Source: JAHBNG01 sp039028975 (GTDB lineage Bacteria; Chloroflexota; Anaerolineae; Caldilineales; Caldilineaceae). Taken from it: 64,000 nt of DNA. The notes beneath the pieces were generated by a model. It was not told the DNA's origin. It did not search any database and was given only the letters and a program-made list of their open reading frames with translations. Every line of letters starts with the position of its first letter. Position 1 is the stretch's first letter. Made by a program: the position numbers and the translations under genes. The stretch spans positions 1-64,000 of the forward strand of contig JBCCHB010000037.1 in assembly GCA_039028975.1 (NCBI GenBank). The letters are read 5' to 3'. Positions 50,413-59,470 of this stretch are shown here, in pieces.

Positions 50413-52314
50413 ATGAGACGTACCGCTGAATGCAAGCCGATAGAACCAGACAGTTCTGTCAAACCGGAATTAACGGAATCACATATTTGTTCGGACCCCC
50501 CGATTGATCAATCCCTCCACGACACACTTTTTCAAGACACACTTTTACAAGATACCCTGGTGCAAGACAACCCAGTGCAAGATAATGCCCTAAACAATCA
50601 CAATCCACCTTCCTTTCCATCGCTCAATCGACGGGATATGTTGCGTCGTATTGGGGCCATTACCGCCACTTCCTCTTTGGGTGCCTTGGCAGCTAAGGCT
50701 ATGCCTGTAGAGGCTCAGAATTCTGCTGAGCAATCGACTTCAGGACAGATGCAGGTACTTCCTACGATGGCAAATGCCGTTGAGGTGGAACCATTGCCCG
50801 AACTTGAGGTCATTGCGTTTAACCGGATGAGCTTTGGACCTCGACCAGGTGACCTGGAGGCATTTCGTAGCCTGGGAGATACGCCCGATGAGCGACACCT
50901 AGCATACGTGGATCAGCAGCTCAATTCTAGTAGCATTGACGACAGTGCTTGTGAAGCCATATTGGCTCAACAGGGGTACATGACCCTTGAGTTGAATTTG
51001 AGTGACACGTGGACCAAATATGTTCTGAGAGAAGGAGACGAAAACAAACAGAATGATCGCTATCTTCCGGCAAAGGAAGTTGTCCGTTCTGCCTTTCTTA
51101 GAGCGGTCTACAGTAAACGGCAGTTGGATGAAGTGCTTGCTGACTTTTGGCACAACCACTTTAATGTCTACGCCTGGAACCGTTGGGAGGGGCCAACCTT
51201 CCGTCTCTACGATCGGGACGCAATCCGCGCCAATATGTTGGGAAACTTCCGCCAGATGTTAGAGGCAGTGGCCAAATCTCCGACCATGCTCTACTATCTA
51301 GACAATCAGTCCAACACAGGTGGGGAACCCAACGAAAACTATGCTCGGGAAGCATTTGAGCTGCATACCATGGGGGCAGAAAATTACTTGGGCGTACTTG
51401 ATCCAGAGCAGGATGCGGACCAGATCTTTGATGGGAATGGACTCCCCATTGGCTATATTGATTATTGGGTTTATGGAGCAACTACATGCTTCTCTGGCTG
51501 GCGCGTAAATAGTGAGACTGGGCAATTTGAGTTTGACGAATCTGCTCATTTTGATTACCCCAAACTTGTGCTTGGTGCCACGATTCCACCATTTCAAGGG
51601 GAAAAAGATGGCCATGATGTATTGGATCTGCTGGTGAACCACCCTGGTACTGCCCGATATGTTAGTCGCAAGTTATGTCGTCGCTTCATCTCAGATAACC
51701 CACCCGAAGAGGTGGTTCAGGCGGCTGCCGATGTCTTTTACGCCAATCGTGCCGCGCCCGATCAACTTAAGAAAGTTGTGCGAACGATTTTGCTCTCCGA
51801 TGCGTTCAAAATCACTTGGGGCGAAAAAATAAAGCGACCTTTTGAGTATGTTGTTAGTGCCATGCGTGGTACCAACTATGATTTTGACGCCGAACAACAA
51901 TTCTTTTGGCGTTATGATCCGGCTGGGCAACCGCTCTACTCCTGGCCTGCTCCAGATGGTTTTCCCGATATGAAGGAGAGCTGGCTTGGAACTATGTCCT
52001 TTCTGCAGAGGATGCGAATTACAAATTACTTGATGGAATGGACATTCCCAGATGAACATCCTATGGCGAAACAGCGACGTTTCCGACCAGGTGAACAGAC
52101 ACCTTCTTCGTTGAAATCGCCAAGAGCGTTGATCGATTATTGGAGCAACCGTATTCTGGGCCGCGCTCTACCTGTTGAGGAGTCGGACGCCATTGTGGAA
52201 TTCATGGCATCTGGGCGCAATTGGGATCACGATCTGCCCCAGGATGATATCGAAGAACGGTTAGCCTATGCGATTGCGCTGATTCTCATGTCATCTGTCT
52301 TTATGTTGCGTTAG
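50413..52314 (+). CDS. DUF1800 family exported protein
   Basis: A 633-residue protein. After a 70-residue polar leader it has a twin-arginine-like signal (NRRDMLRRIGAITATSSLGA), then the DUF1800 domain: HLLNR-like start AFNRMSFGPRPGDLEAF, FWHNHFNVYAW, FELHTMGAENYL and TARYVSRKLCRRFI. ATG 50413 is preferred to 50407 because GGGAG touches the latter. Paired with the DUF1501 gene downstream, as in many planctomycetes, Chloroflexota and others; the pair is thought to act in the envelope, function unknown. Confidence 0.85.
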   Translation: MRRTAECKPIEPDSSVKPELTESHICSDPPIDQSLHDTLFQDTLLQDTLVQDNPVQDNALNNHNPPSFPSLNRRDMLRRIGAITATSSLGALAAKAMPVEAQNSAEQSTSGQMQVLPTMANAVEVEPLPELEVIAFNRMSFGPRPGDLEAFRSLGDTPDERHLAYVDQQLNSSSIDDSACEAILAQQGYMTLELNLSDTWTKYVLREGDENKQNDRYLPAKEVVRSAFLRAVYSKRQLDEVLADFWHNHFNVYAWNRWEGPTFRLYDRDAIRANMLGNFRQMLEAVAKSPTMLYYLDNQSNTGGEPNENYAREAFELHTMGAENYLGVLDPEQDADQIFDGNGLPIGYIDYWVYGATTCFSGWRVNSETGQFEFDESAHFDYPKLVLGATIPPFQGEKDGHDVLDLLVNHPGTARYVSRKLCRRFISDNPPEEVVQAAADVFYANRAAPDQLKKVVRTILLSDAFKITWGEKIKRPFEYVVSAMRGTNYDFDAEQQFFWRYDPAGQPLYSWPAPDGFPDMKESWLGTMSFLQRMRITNYLMEWTFPDEHPMAKQRRFRPGEQTPSSLKSPRALIDYWSNRILGRALPVEESDAIVEFMASGRNWDHDLPQDDIEERLAYAIALILMSSVFMLR

Positions 52315-52359
52315 GCATCGGACTGTTATTCCCCTTACTCATTTTTTAGGAGAAGTAAA

Positions 52360-53901
52360 ATGGCAACTTTTAGTAGACGCGGATTTGTTGTGGGTTGCTC
52401 ATCAGCTATTGCTGCTATGGCAGGGGCAAGGCTCAGTTATGTCGCATTTGGTAGTCCCGAACAAGAACCGAACCAAGAGGTTCTGTTGGTCGTCTTTTTG
52501 CGGGGCGGAATCGATGGTCTAAATGTCGTTCCAGTATTGGGCGGTGTGGATCGCGGCATATATGAACAGCAACGTGAGAATATCCAGATCCCTGTAACGG
52601 GCGACAATGCTGCTTTACAGCTTGACGACCGTTTTGGATTACACCCAGCGGCCGCACCGCTCTTTGAACTCTATCAGGACAAAAAATTTGCCGTCATTCA
52701 TGCCGCGGGGTTGCCCAGCGACACGCGCAGCCACTTTGACGCTATGAAAGAAATGGAATTGGGCACACCGGGTTACAAGAACAGCCATACCGGATGGCTG
52801 GCCCGCCACATTCAATCCGCTAACTTGACTGGTGGTGCAGTTGCTTCGGCCGTTTCCGTTGGGAACCTACAGCCCACTTCGCTAGCAGGTAGTTTGGATG
52901 CCATTGGTATGACATCCCCCAACGACTTTGGCTTTGGTGGTAACTGGCGTTATGAAGACGCACAACGCTCTGCACTCCGTAAGATGTATGGGCGTGACAG
53001 TTGGATTCATGCAGCGGGGACTCAAACGTTAGACGCTATTGACCTTCTGGAACTGGGCAACCCAGGTCGCTATGAGCCAGCAAACGGAGCCGACTACCCG
53101 AACGGCGGTTTTGGAAACAATCTGAAATCGATTGCCCAGATGATCAAACTGCAGTTGGGTATGCAAATTGCTACAGTTGATCTGGGCGGTTGGGATACCC
53201 ATGAATATCAAGGGGATGCGGGGGCCGGTTACTTCTCGGATCGCCTAGGAATGGTTGCCCAAGGGTTACATGCCTTCTACACAGATCTAAGCAGTGACCC
53301 GAATGGGGCCAATAATGGTCATCGTGTAACGACGGTTGTCATGAGTGAATTTGGCCGTAGCCTGCGCCAAAATGGTAGCCGAGGAACAGATCATGGCCAT
53401 GGAAACGTGATGTTTGTCCTGGGGGAGAATGTAAATGGTGGGGTTGTTTATGGGAAATGGCCCGGTTTGGGGACCAATCCCGATGGCTCAAGCCAACTCT
53501 ATGATGGCCGAGATCTGGCAATCACCACGGACTATCGACAAGTTCTGAGCGAAATTCTAATCCGGCGCTTTGCCAATCCCAATTTGGGTGTTGTCTTCCC
53601 TGGTTATGCAGAGTACCAGTCCCTTGGCATCGTTACCGGGACCGAGCTGCCACCAGTTTATGATGAAAATGCCAGCACACCTACACCAACGCTTACGCCG
53701 ACCAAAGCAGCTGACGGTGGCTCGGCGATTATCCCACCAACAGTGACATCCGTACCCGACCAGCCTCTATCAACCCCAACACCGGTACCCACATCAGAAC
53801 CGACTTCAATGCCCACGTCGACGCCTACATCAACGCCAAATAGACCCGATACGGGCCTTCCCAACGAATCAGGCGTTTATATCCCGTTGATGACCCAATA
53901 G
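52360..53901 (+). CDS. DUF1501 family exported protein with Pro/Thr-rich tail
   Basis: A 513-residue Tat-exported protein (signal SRRGFVVGCSSAIAAMAGAR). The DUF1501 domain, distantly sulfatase/alkaline-phosphatase-like, shows VVFLRGGIDGLNVVP, GLHPAAAPLFELY, DLGGWDTHEYQGDA, VMSEFGRSLRQN and GTDHGHGNVMFVLG. The last 60 residues are a Thr/Pro linker ending GVYIPLMTQ, similar to the ends of other secreted proteins here. AGGAGAAGT precedes the ATG. Cotranscribed with the DUF1800 gene. Confidence 0.86.
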   Translation: MATFSRRGFVVGCSSAIAAMAGARLSYVAFGSPEQEPNQEVLLVVFLRGGIDGLNVVPVLGGVDRGIYEQQRENIQIPVTGDNAALQLDDRFGLHPAAAPLFELYQDKKFAVIHAAGLPSDTRSHFDAMKEMELGTPGYKNSHTGWLARHIQSANLTGGAVASAVSVGNLQPTSLAGSLDAIGMTSPNDFGFGGNWRYEDAQRSALRKMYGRDSWIHAAGTQTLDAIDLLELGNPGRYEPANGADYPNGGFGNNLKSIAQMIKLQLGMQIATVDLGGWDTHEYQGDAGAGYFSDRLGMVAQGLHAFYTDLSSDPNGANNGHRVTTVVMSEFGRSLRQNGSRGTDHGHGNVMFVLGENVNGGVVYGKWPGLGTNPDGSSQLYDGRDLAITTDYRQVLSEILIRRFANPNLGVVFPGYAEYQSLGIVTGTELPPVYDENASTPTPTLTPTKAADGGSAIIPPTVTSVPDQPLSTPTPVPTSEPTSMPTSTPTSTPNRPDTGLPNESGVYIPLMTQ

Positions 53902-53957
53902 CACCATTTATATATACTCAGTCGTTAGACATGCAACAGGCTGCACCACATGACCGA

Positions 53958-55058
53958 TTATTCATTTCTTCGCAAGAGAAGCAGGAGCAGAGCAACCCCT
54001 AGCATAGAAAAGAAGGTGATTCCCGACCAGGGTATCTGTACCAAGGGCAACGCCGTTCGTGCATCTTGTGCTGTCGTGGGGATGGGTGATTCAGCCGGTG
54101 TAGCAGCTTCCGCTGAAGCCCCTTCCCCGTCGTTTCCACTCTGACTCGCTGCACTATCTTGGGATTCATCAGGCGATTCTTGTGTTGCAACAACCACATG
54201 GTGGGTAGGTGTCTCAAGCGGACTTTCTAGTGCTGGCACCATTGTGGAGGTATTTACGATGGTCGGTGTTGGTAGGGGTGAAAGCGGCCTGGTTGACTCG
54301 GGGAAGCTTGGTGAGGGAACGAGTTGGCTATCGACCGTTGATATTGCTGTTGGCATCGGTGTGGGTAAGGGAGAATCCAACCTACCTGTGCTAGTAGCTG
54401 CTCCAGCCGAATCTTGCTGGGCCAGAGAGGGTAAGCTGATATCGATTTCGCTTTCTCGAACTTGTTCAACGCCAATAAGCCAGGCCGTCCCTCGAGTCGC
54501 TATCATCACCTGATCATTGACCTGATAGATAGGACTAATGGCTACGACAAAGCGCTTACGTCCCCGTTGAAGCCCCTCTTTTAAGATAAAAACAGGTTGT
54601 TCTGGGATGCTATGGGTAGGTGCATCGAGTGGAGAAATAAAGGGTAGCTCTTCACCGGTTGGCCCGATGGCAGTAGGCAAAGGCTGCACTGCAATGGGTA
54701 TCTCCCATGGCTCTTTCTGGGTGGCCTCCACAAAAGCTACAATCTCGTCCGACGAAGGCAATTCAGCATCTGCAAGTTCTGCAACTGTCAATCGATATGA
54801 CGGCAGCGGCAGATCTAGATAGAGTTGACTGGTCCAGCCAGCTTCTACCAGCTCCTCTATAGAATCCAACGCCCCATCCGCTGGGACATCAATTCTCCAC
54901 TCCAAAGCCAAACCAACATCACTTTGCAAGAGCTGCACTGGATCGGCTTGGGTGGATTGGGCGAAAGTCGTGCTCAGCGATGGGTTACATATCAGCAACA
55001 ATCCAAGCCAAATCCACAGGCATTTTACTTTCGGACTATGTAGTCGCAATAGGTTCAT
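53958..55058 (-). CDS. Exported protein with C-terminal membrane anchor
   Basis: A 366-residue protein: signal peptide (KCLWIWLGLLLICNPSLSTT), an N-terminal domain of about 200 residues without recognised family (ALEWRIDVPADGALDSIEEL), a Ser/Pro/Thr-rich linker and a C-terminal transmembrane helix followed by Arg residues (MLGVALLLLLLRRNE). It would stand on the outer face of the membrane. The start at 55058 gives a clean signal and lies 17 bp after the histidine kinase gene; the longer frame would overlap it. Function unknown. Confidence 0.7.
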   Translation of the reverse strand: MNLLRLHSPKVKCLWIWLGLLLICNPSLSTTFAQSTQADPVQLLQSDVGLALEWRIDVPADGALDSIEELVEAGWTSQLYLDLPLPSYRLTVAELADAELPSSDEIVAFVEATQKEPWEIPIAVQPLPTAIGPTGEELPFISPLDAPTHSIPEQPVFILKEGLQRGRKRFVVAISPIYQVNDQVMIATRGTAWLIGVEQVRESEIDISLPSLAQQDSAGAATSTGRLDSPLPTPMPTAISTVDSQLVPSPSFPESTRPLSPLPTPTIVNTSTMVPALESPLETPTHHVVVATQESPDESQDSAASQSGNDGEGASAEAATPAESPIPTTAQDARTALPLVQIPWSGITFFSMLGVALLLLLLRRNE

Positions 55059-55074
55059 TCCGTTCCGATAACCG

Positions 55075-56301
55075 CTAATCAAACAGGCCATCATCTGTGG
55101 GAAACGTAGCGTAAAATGTTGCCCCCTGGCCCTCTTCGCTCTCGGCCCAAACGCGGCCACCTTGCAGCTCAACCAAGCTGCGGACAATATAGAGACCCAA
55201 TCCGGCACCGCGTGCCCCACTTTCATGAACATTACTAGCCCGGAAAAGGCTCTCAAATAGATTAGGCATCTCTTCCTTGGGGATACCAATCCCAGTATCT
55301 ATGACAGAAAGCAGTAGAAATTCCTCGTCTACATCAAAGTCGAGCGTGATGGTAATATCGCCATCATCCGGTGTGTATTTGATGGCATTGCTAACCAGAT
55401 TTGTTAGAATTTGCATAGTGCGACTTTCATCACAAAGCACTTTGGGTAGATCTGGCGCAATTTGCTGGGTCACGGTTAGTTTTTTTTCAGTCAATATCAA
55501 TGCCTGATCTTTTAGAACCATATCAATCAGGGTGCCTAGATCTGCGGGGCGAAGGAGCAGATCAATACGACCTGCGTCAAGGCTACTGACGTCCAGCAGA
55601 TCATCCGTAATCCGGATAAGGCGTTTTGTGTTTCGCTGGACGATATTGAGACATCGAAGCTGGTTCTCTGTCAACTCCTCAAAACCTGGCTCTAGGACAA
55701 TCTCCATATACCCTGATATGGTCGAGAGGGGGGTACGCAACTCATGGGCGGCAGTGGTGACGAACCTAGTCTTCATCTCATCGAGCTGCTTTAGCTCGCC
55801 ATTGGCTGCCGAAAGACTTAGGTTGCGCTCGGTTAGCTGCTCGCGTAAGAGGAGTAGCTCGTTTCGATCCTGGGTCAATCGTTGGCGCAGATGACCTAAT
55901 TCAGAAATGTCTTCAACCACATGAAGGAGTCCCGTGATGATATCTTGAGCATCTCTTATGGGAATTGATTGGAGGAGCACATAGCTTGTAGAGTGATCCG
56001 CTGTTGTGCGATTGACCAAATTCAGATGGTGCTTGCTTAAAGTCCCATTAAGAATCGATTCAATTTCTGATTCATACCCAATCAATTCAGGAGATAGCTC
56101 ATAGAGCGTTTCGGCAGGCCCCTGTTCATCCTGATCGTCGAAGACGGGTTGAAACAGCATATCCACAGCACCACCAACTTCTTGCACCTTAAGTCCTCGA
56201 TCAACTAAAGCATAAGCAATTGAGCGGCTTTCAAAGATACTTTGAGCAATTGCTGCACCTCTTGCTCCATTTGTAAAGGTAGAGTTCGTTTTCGGTAACA
56301 T
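55075..56301 (-). CDS. PAS-domain sensor histidine kinase
   Basis: A 408-residue soluble kinase: PAS domain (about 20-125), coiled coil (about 130-170), HisKA with phospho-acceptor His in TTAAHELRTPLSTISGYME, and HATPase with N-box TNLVSNAIKYTPDDG, DTGIGIPKEEM and GAGLGLYIVRSL. No transmembrane segment and no receiver. It is followed by the membrane-anchored protein gene and probably senses a cytoplasmic signal. The cognate response regulator is not in the neighbourhood. Confidence 0.9.
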   Translation of the reverse strand: MLPKTNSTFTNGARGAAIAQSIFESRSIAYALVDRGLKVQEVGGAVDMLFQPVFDDQDEQGPAETLYELSPELIGYESEIESILNGTLSKHHLNLVNRTTADHSTSYVLLQSIPIRDAQDIITGLLHVVEDISELGHLRQRLTQDRNELLLLREQLTERNLSLSAANGELKQLDEMKTRFVTTAAHELRTPLSTISGYMEIVLEPGFEELTENQLRCLNIVQRNTKRLIRITDDLLDVSSLDAGRIDLLLRPADLGTLIDMVLKDQALILTEKKLTVTQQIAPDLPKVLCDESRTMQILTNLVSNAIKYTPDDGDITITLDFDVDEEFLLLSVIDTGIGIPKEEMPNLFESLFRASNVHESGARGAGLGLYIVRSLVELQGGRVWAESEEGQGATFYATFPTDDGLFD

Positions 56302-56708
56302 ATTGTCTCACCAATCGTTCTCATACAGCGATGGCTAGTAGATCATCTTGGGGACTCATCTTGGGACCATGATAGTAGCACTCTTTAAATACAAACTACC
56401 CTATAAAAGAGAGCATTCTCCAAGCCTTGCTGTCTACCTAGCAACAGTATATGTTAGGATGGAAGTTTCTTAGTGGACGACGAGGATAAGAATATGAGTT
56501 CGCTTGCTATTGTCAGTAGAGCACTGTGGGGGCTAGAGCGGCGACACGCTTCGTGACGCACGCGGGAATGCTCATTGTGGGTGCTTCGCATCCTCTACTG
56601 AATATTGCGCGGATCGAGCATCCATGTTTTGGACTCGATTGTATACTTAGTAGATCGCAACAACGTTGTGAAATGACACATTTCGATCTACTGATACTCA
56701 TTCCTAAG
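56302..56708. other. Gene-free gap with an inverted repeat
   Basis: About 400 bp with no credible gene. An inverted repeat AGTAGATCG / CGATCTACT (about 56649-56698) lies just beyond the end of the GTPase gene and could end that operon on the minus strand. The remainder is unrecognised. Confidence 0.45.
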
Positions 56709-57221
56709 TCAGACGAGCATTTTTCCTAAATGGCGAAACAGATCTTCTACTTCGTCCCCATCTTTAGCACTGGTTAGATAGAAGGGCGACTCTAGGTGAG
56801 CGGCCAGCTCCTTGACGTCAGATACTGTCGCTTGGTGGTCGCTGATTAAATCCACTTTATTGGCTGCTAAGATTAGATGTGCATCAGGACTGATTTTGCG
56901 TAAATCTCTGGCATATTGATGTAGATTGTCTAGCGTGCTTTTACGTGTTAAATCACAGACAAGTACCGCTCCTGACGAGCCGCGTAAATAACTTGCTCGT
57001 ACCTGGCTAAACTCCTCATTTCCAGCCAAATCCCATAGCAACATGGTCAGATCGATCAATTCACCGTCTTTAGGAATGACTATAGATTTCCGGCTGACTT
57101 TGACCCCAATGGTACTAATGTATTTATCGTCAAACCTATCATAGACAAAGCGTCTGATCAAGCTGGTTTTGCCTACGGCAAATTCCCCCAACAGACAGAC
57201 CTTTTTGTTGTATTTGGCCAC
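56709..57221 (-). CDS. Rab/Ras-like small GTPase
   Basis: A 170-residue GTP-binding switch. The G motifs are complete: G1 GEFAVGKTS, G3 WDLAGNE (DxxG with Asn after Gly, Glu in the place of the Rab Gln-like position), G4 NKVD and G5 TSAK. It lacks a C-terminal Cys prenylation site, as expected for a bacterium. The GTG start at 57221 is chosen because AGGAG lies about 6 nt upstream; the longer TTG frame would overlap the neighbouring gene. Third gene of an operon with a membrane roadblock-like protein and a coiled-coil protein. Confidence 0.87.
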   Translation of the reverse strand: MAKYNKKVCLLGEFAVGKTSLIRRFVYDRFDDKYISTIGVKVSRKSIVIPKDGELIDLTMLLWDLAGNEEFSQVRASYLRGSSGAVLVCDLTRKSTLDNLHQYARDLRKISPDAHLILAANKVDLISDHQATVSDVKELAAHLESPFYLTSAKDGDEVEDLFRHLGKMLV

Positions 57222-57280
57222 CCAATACTCTCCTGCGCTCTGATTTGTCACGCTCCGGCATATACTGGAATATGCCGATT

Positions 57281-58576
57281 TTAGTATACGATCAACCACC
57301 AAATTAAGAAAATAATCAAATTGATAAGGACCAGAATTTTAAATGAAGTAGGGAGGGCAGAAATTTTTTGTAATAGCCCATCTATAGGACCCTGAAAAGT
57401 GCTCAATGGCTCCCTGAGTTGTTCAAATTGAAGATTGTCAGCAGAAATTTGGTTAGGAAGACGTGGCGTAAGCGATTGTCTGATAGATTGGGCCGCAGCT
57501 AGGGCCATTGGTTCTGTTAGCAAAGGCCGAAGTTGTTCCCTAGCAGAATGTAGAGAGGCCACATTCCCATCAAAGCCACGCAGTACCTCCATGAACTCAT
57601 TCTCTACTTTCATCAGATAGTCATGTAAAATCGGTCTAAAGGCAACTGGCTCGTTTCCCTCTACGACGACTGCCAAATATGCATGTTGAGCCGTCTCAAT
57701 TAATATTTGTTTCTCTCCATAGTGAACTTCATCCAGATGCCCCTCTTCTCCCCGTCCAAATGCATCTGCAACAAAATCCTGAATGGCCGTTAACATTCCG
57801 GTGATCAAGTCATGATCATAAGCTGCATCATGTTCCCCTATTTGCATCATCTGTTCATCAAGATCTGCAACCAAATCAGCTTCGTTTATCTCATCATCAC
57901 CCAAATAAATTAAAAGGATTCCCGTTTCTCTATGAATGAGGAATAAATCAGTGACATCAAATGGAAGCAGCTCCCTTAACGCTAGCTCTGCTGGCGAAAC
58001 CCCTCGAATGCGGGCTTGAAACCGTCTATTGAACTCTCGAAAACTAAACGTCTGTTGGATCTGATTATCGATTCGGCGCCGCAACTCACTCATGGCTTCC
58101 CAAACGGAGCGTTGGATCATCTTTCCCAGAATTGGGTAAAGGGCTTCGACCATCTCATCCTGAGAATTACGAATGTTGGCGCGGATCGTGTCGGCCATGA
58201 TCGGACTGATAGCCGAAATCATCTCCCCGCGGGAATCCCGAATGCTGGTGCCGATAGAATTGGCAATAATCGGCGTGATGATCTGGATAAGCCCTTCTTT
58301 GTCATTAATGTGCTCATCCATTTCGTCTAGAATGGCTTTGAACTCTTCTAACCTAATCGTTAGATCATCGATTCTTTCCTGATCGCTACCCACCAACAGC
58401 TTGCGCAATGCCTCAAACTCATACCCGCCCGATTCAACTTGAGTTGAGTCAGCTTGGACTACCTGAGAGACCAAACTCTGGTTTTCAAACGGGGCTGAGT
58501 GCCATTGGTCCTGTTGGATAGGTCCCTCAAGCTGATGAGTATTCTGACGATCTCGTTGGGAAGAGCTTGTTGTCAC
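57281..58576 (-). CDS. Roadblock-like protein with coiled coil and C-terminal membrane anchor
   Basis: A 431-residue protein. The N-terminal half is helical (three tandem similar segments around IITPIIANSIGTSIRDSRGE, ISPIMADTIRANIRNSQDE, LYPILGKMIQRSV). The middle (about 205-300, LFLIHRETGILLIYLGDDEI) looks like a Roadblock/longin-type fold with the motif LITGMLTAIQDFVADAFGRG. The C-terminus is a membrane helix (KILVLINLIIFLIWWLIVY). Such proteins can bind small GTPases. GTG start. The N-terminus contains a fossil of the family B repeat (58480-58503). Confidence 0.65.
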   Translation of the reverse strand: MTTSSSQRDRQNTHQLEGPIQQDQWHSAPFENQSLVSQVVQADSTQVESGGYEFEALRKLLVGSDQERIDDLTIRLEEFKAILDEMDEHINDKEGLIQIITPIIANSIGTSIRDSRGEMISAISPIMADTIRANIRNSQDEMVEALYPILGKMIQRSVWEAMSELRRRIDNQIQQTFSFREFNRRFQARIRGVSPAELALRELLPFDVTDLFLIHRETGILLIYLGDDEINEADLVADLDEQMMQIGEHDAAYDHDLITGMLTAIQDFVADAFGRGEEGHLDEVHYGEKQILIETAQHAYLAVVVEGNEPVAFRPILHDYLMKVENEFMEVLRGFDGNVASLHSAREQLRPLLTEPMALAAAQSIRQSLTPRLPNQISADNLQFEQLREPLSTFQGPIDGLLQKISALPTSFKILVLINLIIFLIWWLIVY

Positions 58577-58584
58577 AGAGTACC

Positions 58585-59148
58585 TTACCCCATCTCTTGC
58601 TCAATGGCATCTATCAAGGACGTTAGCTCTGTTTCTGGCGTCCTACTCTGTAGGCCCGCACCCAGTTGTGCAAACAGCTCCCCGAGGGCGACGCGGTCCA
58701 TCTTAGCATGATCCATTTCATCAATGGTCTGACGCAACTCGCCTCGCATAACATCTTCCAATGATCGTAGATCTTTAATAATCCCTTGCAACTTGCTGCC
58801 AGTCCGCGTATCCAAATCAGATATCTGCTCAGTGAGCCGCTCATCTAATGTGGTGACTTGTTCAAGATGACGACTATCCTGTTCCTTGATCTGCGAATCG
58901 ATTCGGTGCTCTAGCTGCTGTAGATCGCGCTTGAGCTGTTTGCTCTGTTCTTGCAATCCATGGGATAGGCGGCTCAGCTCATCTTCGATACGAGTCACAT
59001 CTTTACCAAGACCCTCCAACCGCTGAAACACATCCCGCATTTGAGGGCCAAGAATCAGATCGCGGACCCTTTCTATTTTATTAGCCGACTCTTCGTTGAT
59101 TGATTCACTCAAGGTACTGGAATCTTTATTATTTGCTTTGGTTGCCAT
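58585..59148 (-). CDS. Coiled-coil protein of the GTPase operon
   Basis: A 187-residue, almost wholly helical protein with a long coiled coil (about 40-150). The N-terminal stretch IERVRDLILGPQMRDVFQRL recurs in similar coiled-coil proteins that accompany small GTPases in cyanobacteria and Chloroflexota. AGGAGAGA precedes the ATG. First gene of the operon, 8 bp before the roadblock-like gene. Probably a structural or adaptor part of the same system. Confidence 0.65.
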   Translation of the reverse strand: MATKANNKDSSTLSESINEESANKIERVRDLILGPQMRDVFQRLEGLGKDVTRIEDELSRLSHGLQEQSKQLKRDLQQLEHRIDSQIKEQDSRHLEQVTTLDERLTEQISDLDTRTGSKLQGIIKDLRSLEDVMRGELRQTIDEMDHAKMDRVALGELFAQLGAGLQSRTPETELTSLIDAIEQEMG

Positions 59149-59173
59149 AAGTTCTCTCCTCTGTATCTAAACT

Positions 59174-59266
59174 TATATAGATAGCCAGAAAAGTCTGTCC
59201 TCCCATCTCGGAATGTCCAGAGTAGATGGGTCAAGAGTCGGGACAAGGCTCTTCGGGCGAAGTATA
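59174..59266 (-). repeat. Dispersed palindromic element, family A (reverse copy)
   Basis: On the minus strand it runs TATACTTCGCCCGAAGAGCC to GACTTTTCTGGCTATCTATA. A degenerate family B unit (CTCAACTCCAGTTATCAAAC, 59267-59286, plus GGAGCTTACTC) follows directly. It lies upstream of the GTPase operon. Confidence 0.72.
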
Positions 59267-59470
59267 CTCAACTCCAGTTATCAAACGGAGCTTACTCTCA
59301 ATAGCAAAAGCTATGGAAAAATTCAAGTGTTCAAAGCAGCGCAGTGCTGTAGACTGTACCCAAAGGGTGCCAACATTTTTCGTACCAACAGGGACGGTAA
59401 GCGAGATTGGGAGCACCTCGTCCACAGTGGTCTTTGCGATCCTTCTATGGATTGACAAGTTCATGCCGGG

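Noticed and set aside
56526..56729. 67-residue plus-strand reading frame in the gap before the GTPase gene
   Set aside because: No binding site, no domain, and it overlaps the end of the GTPase gene.
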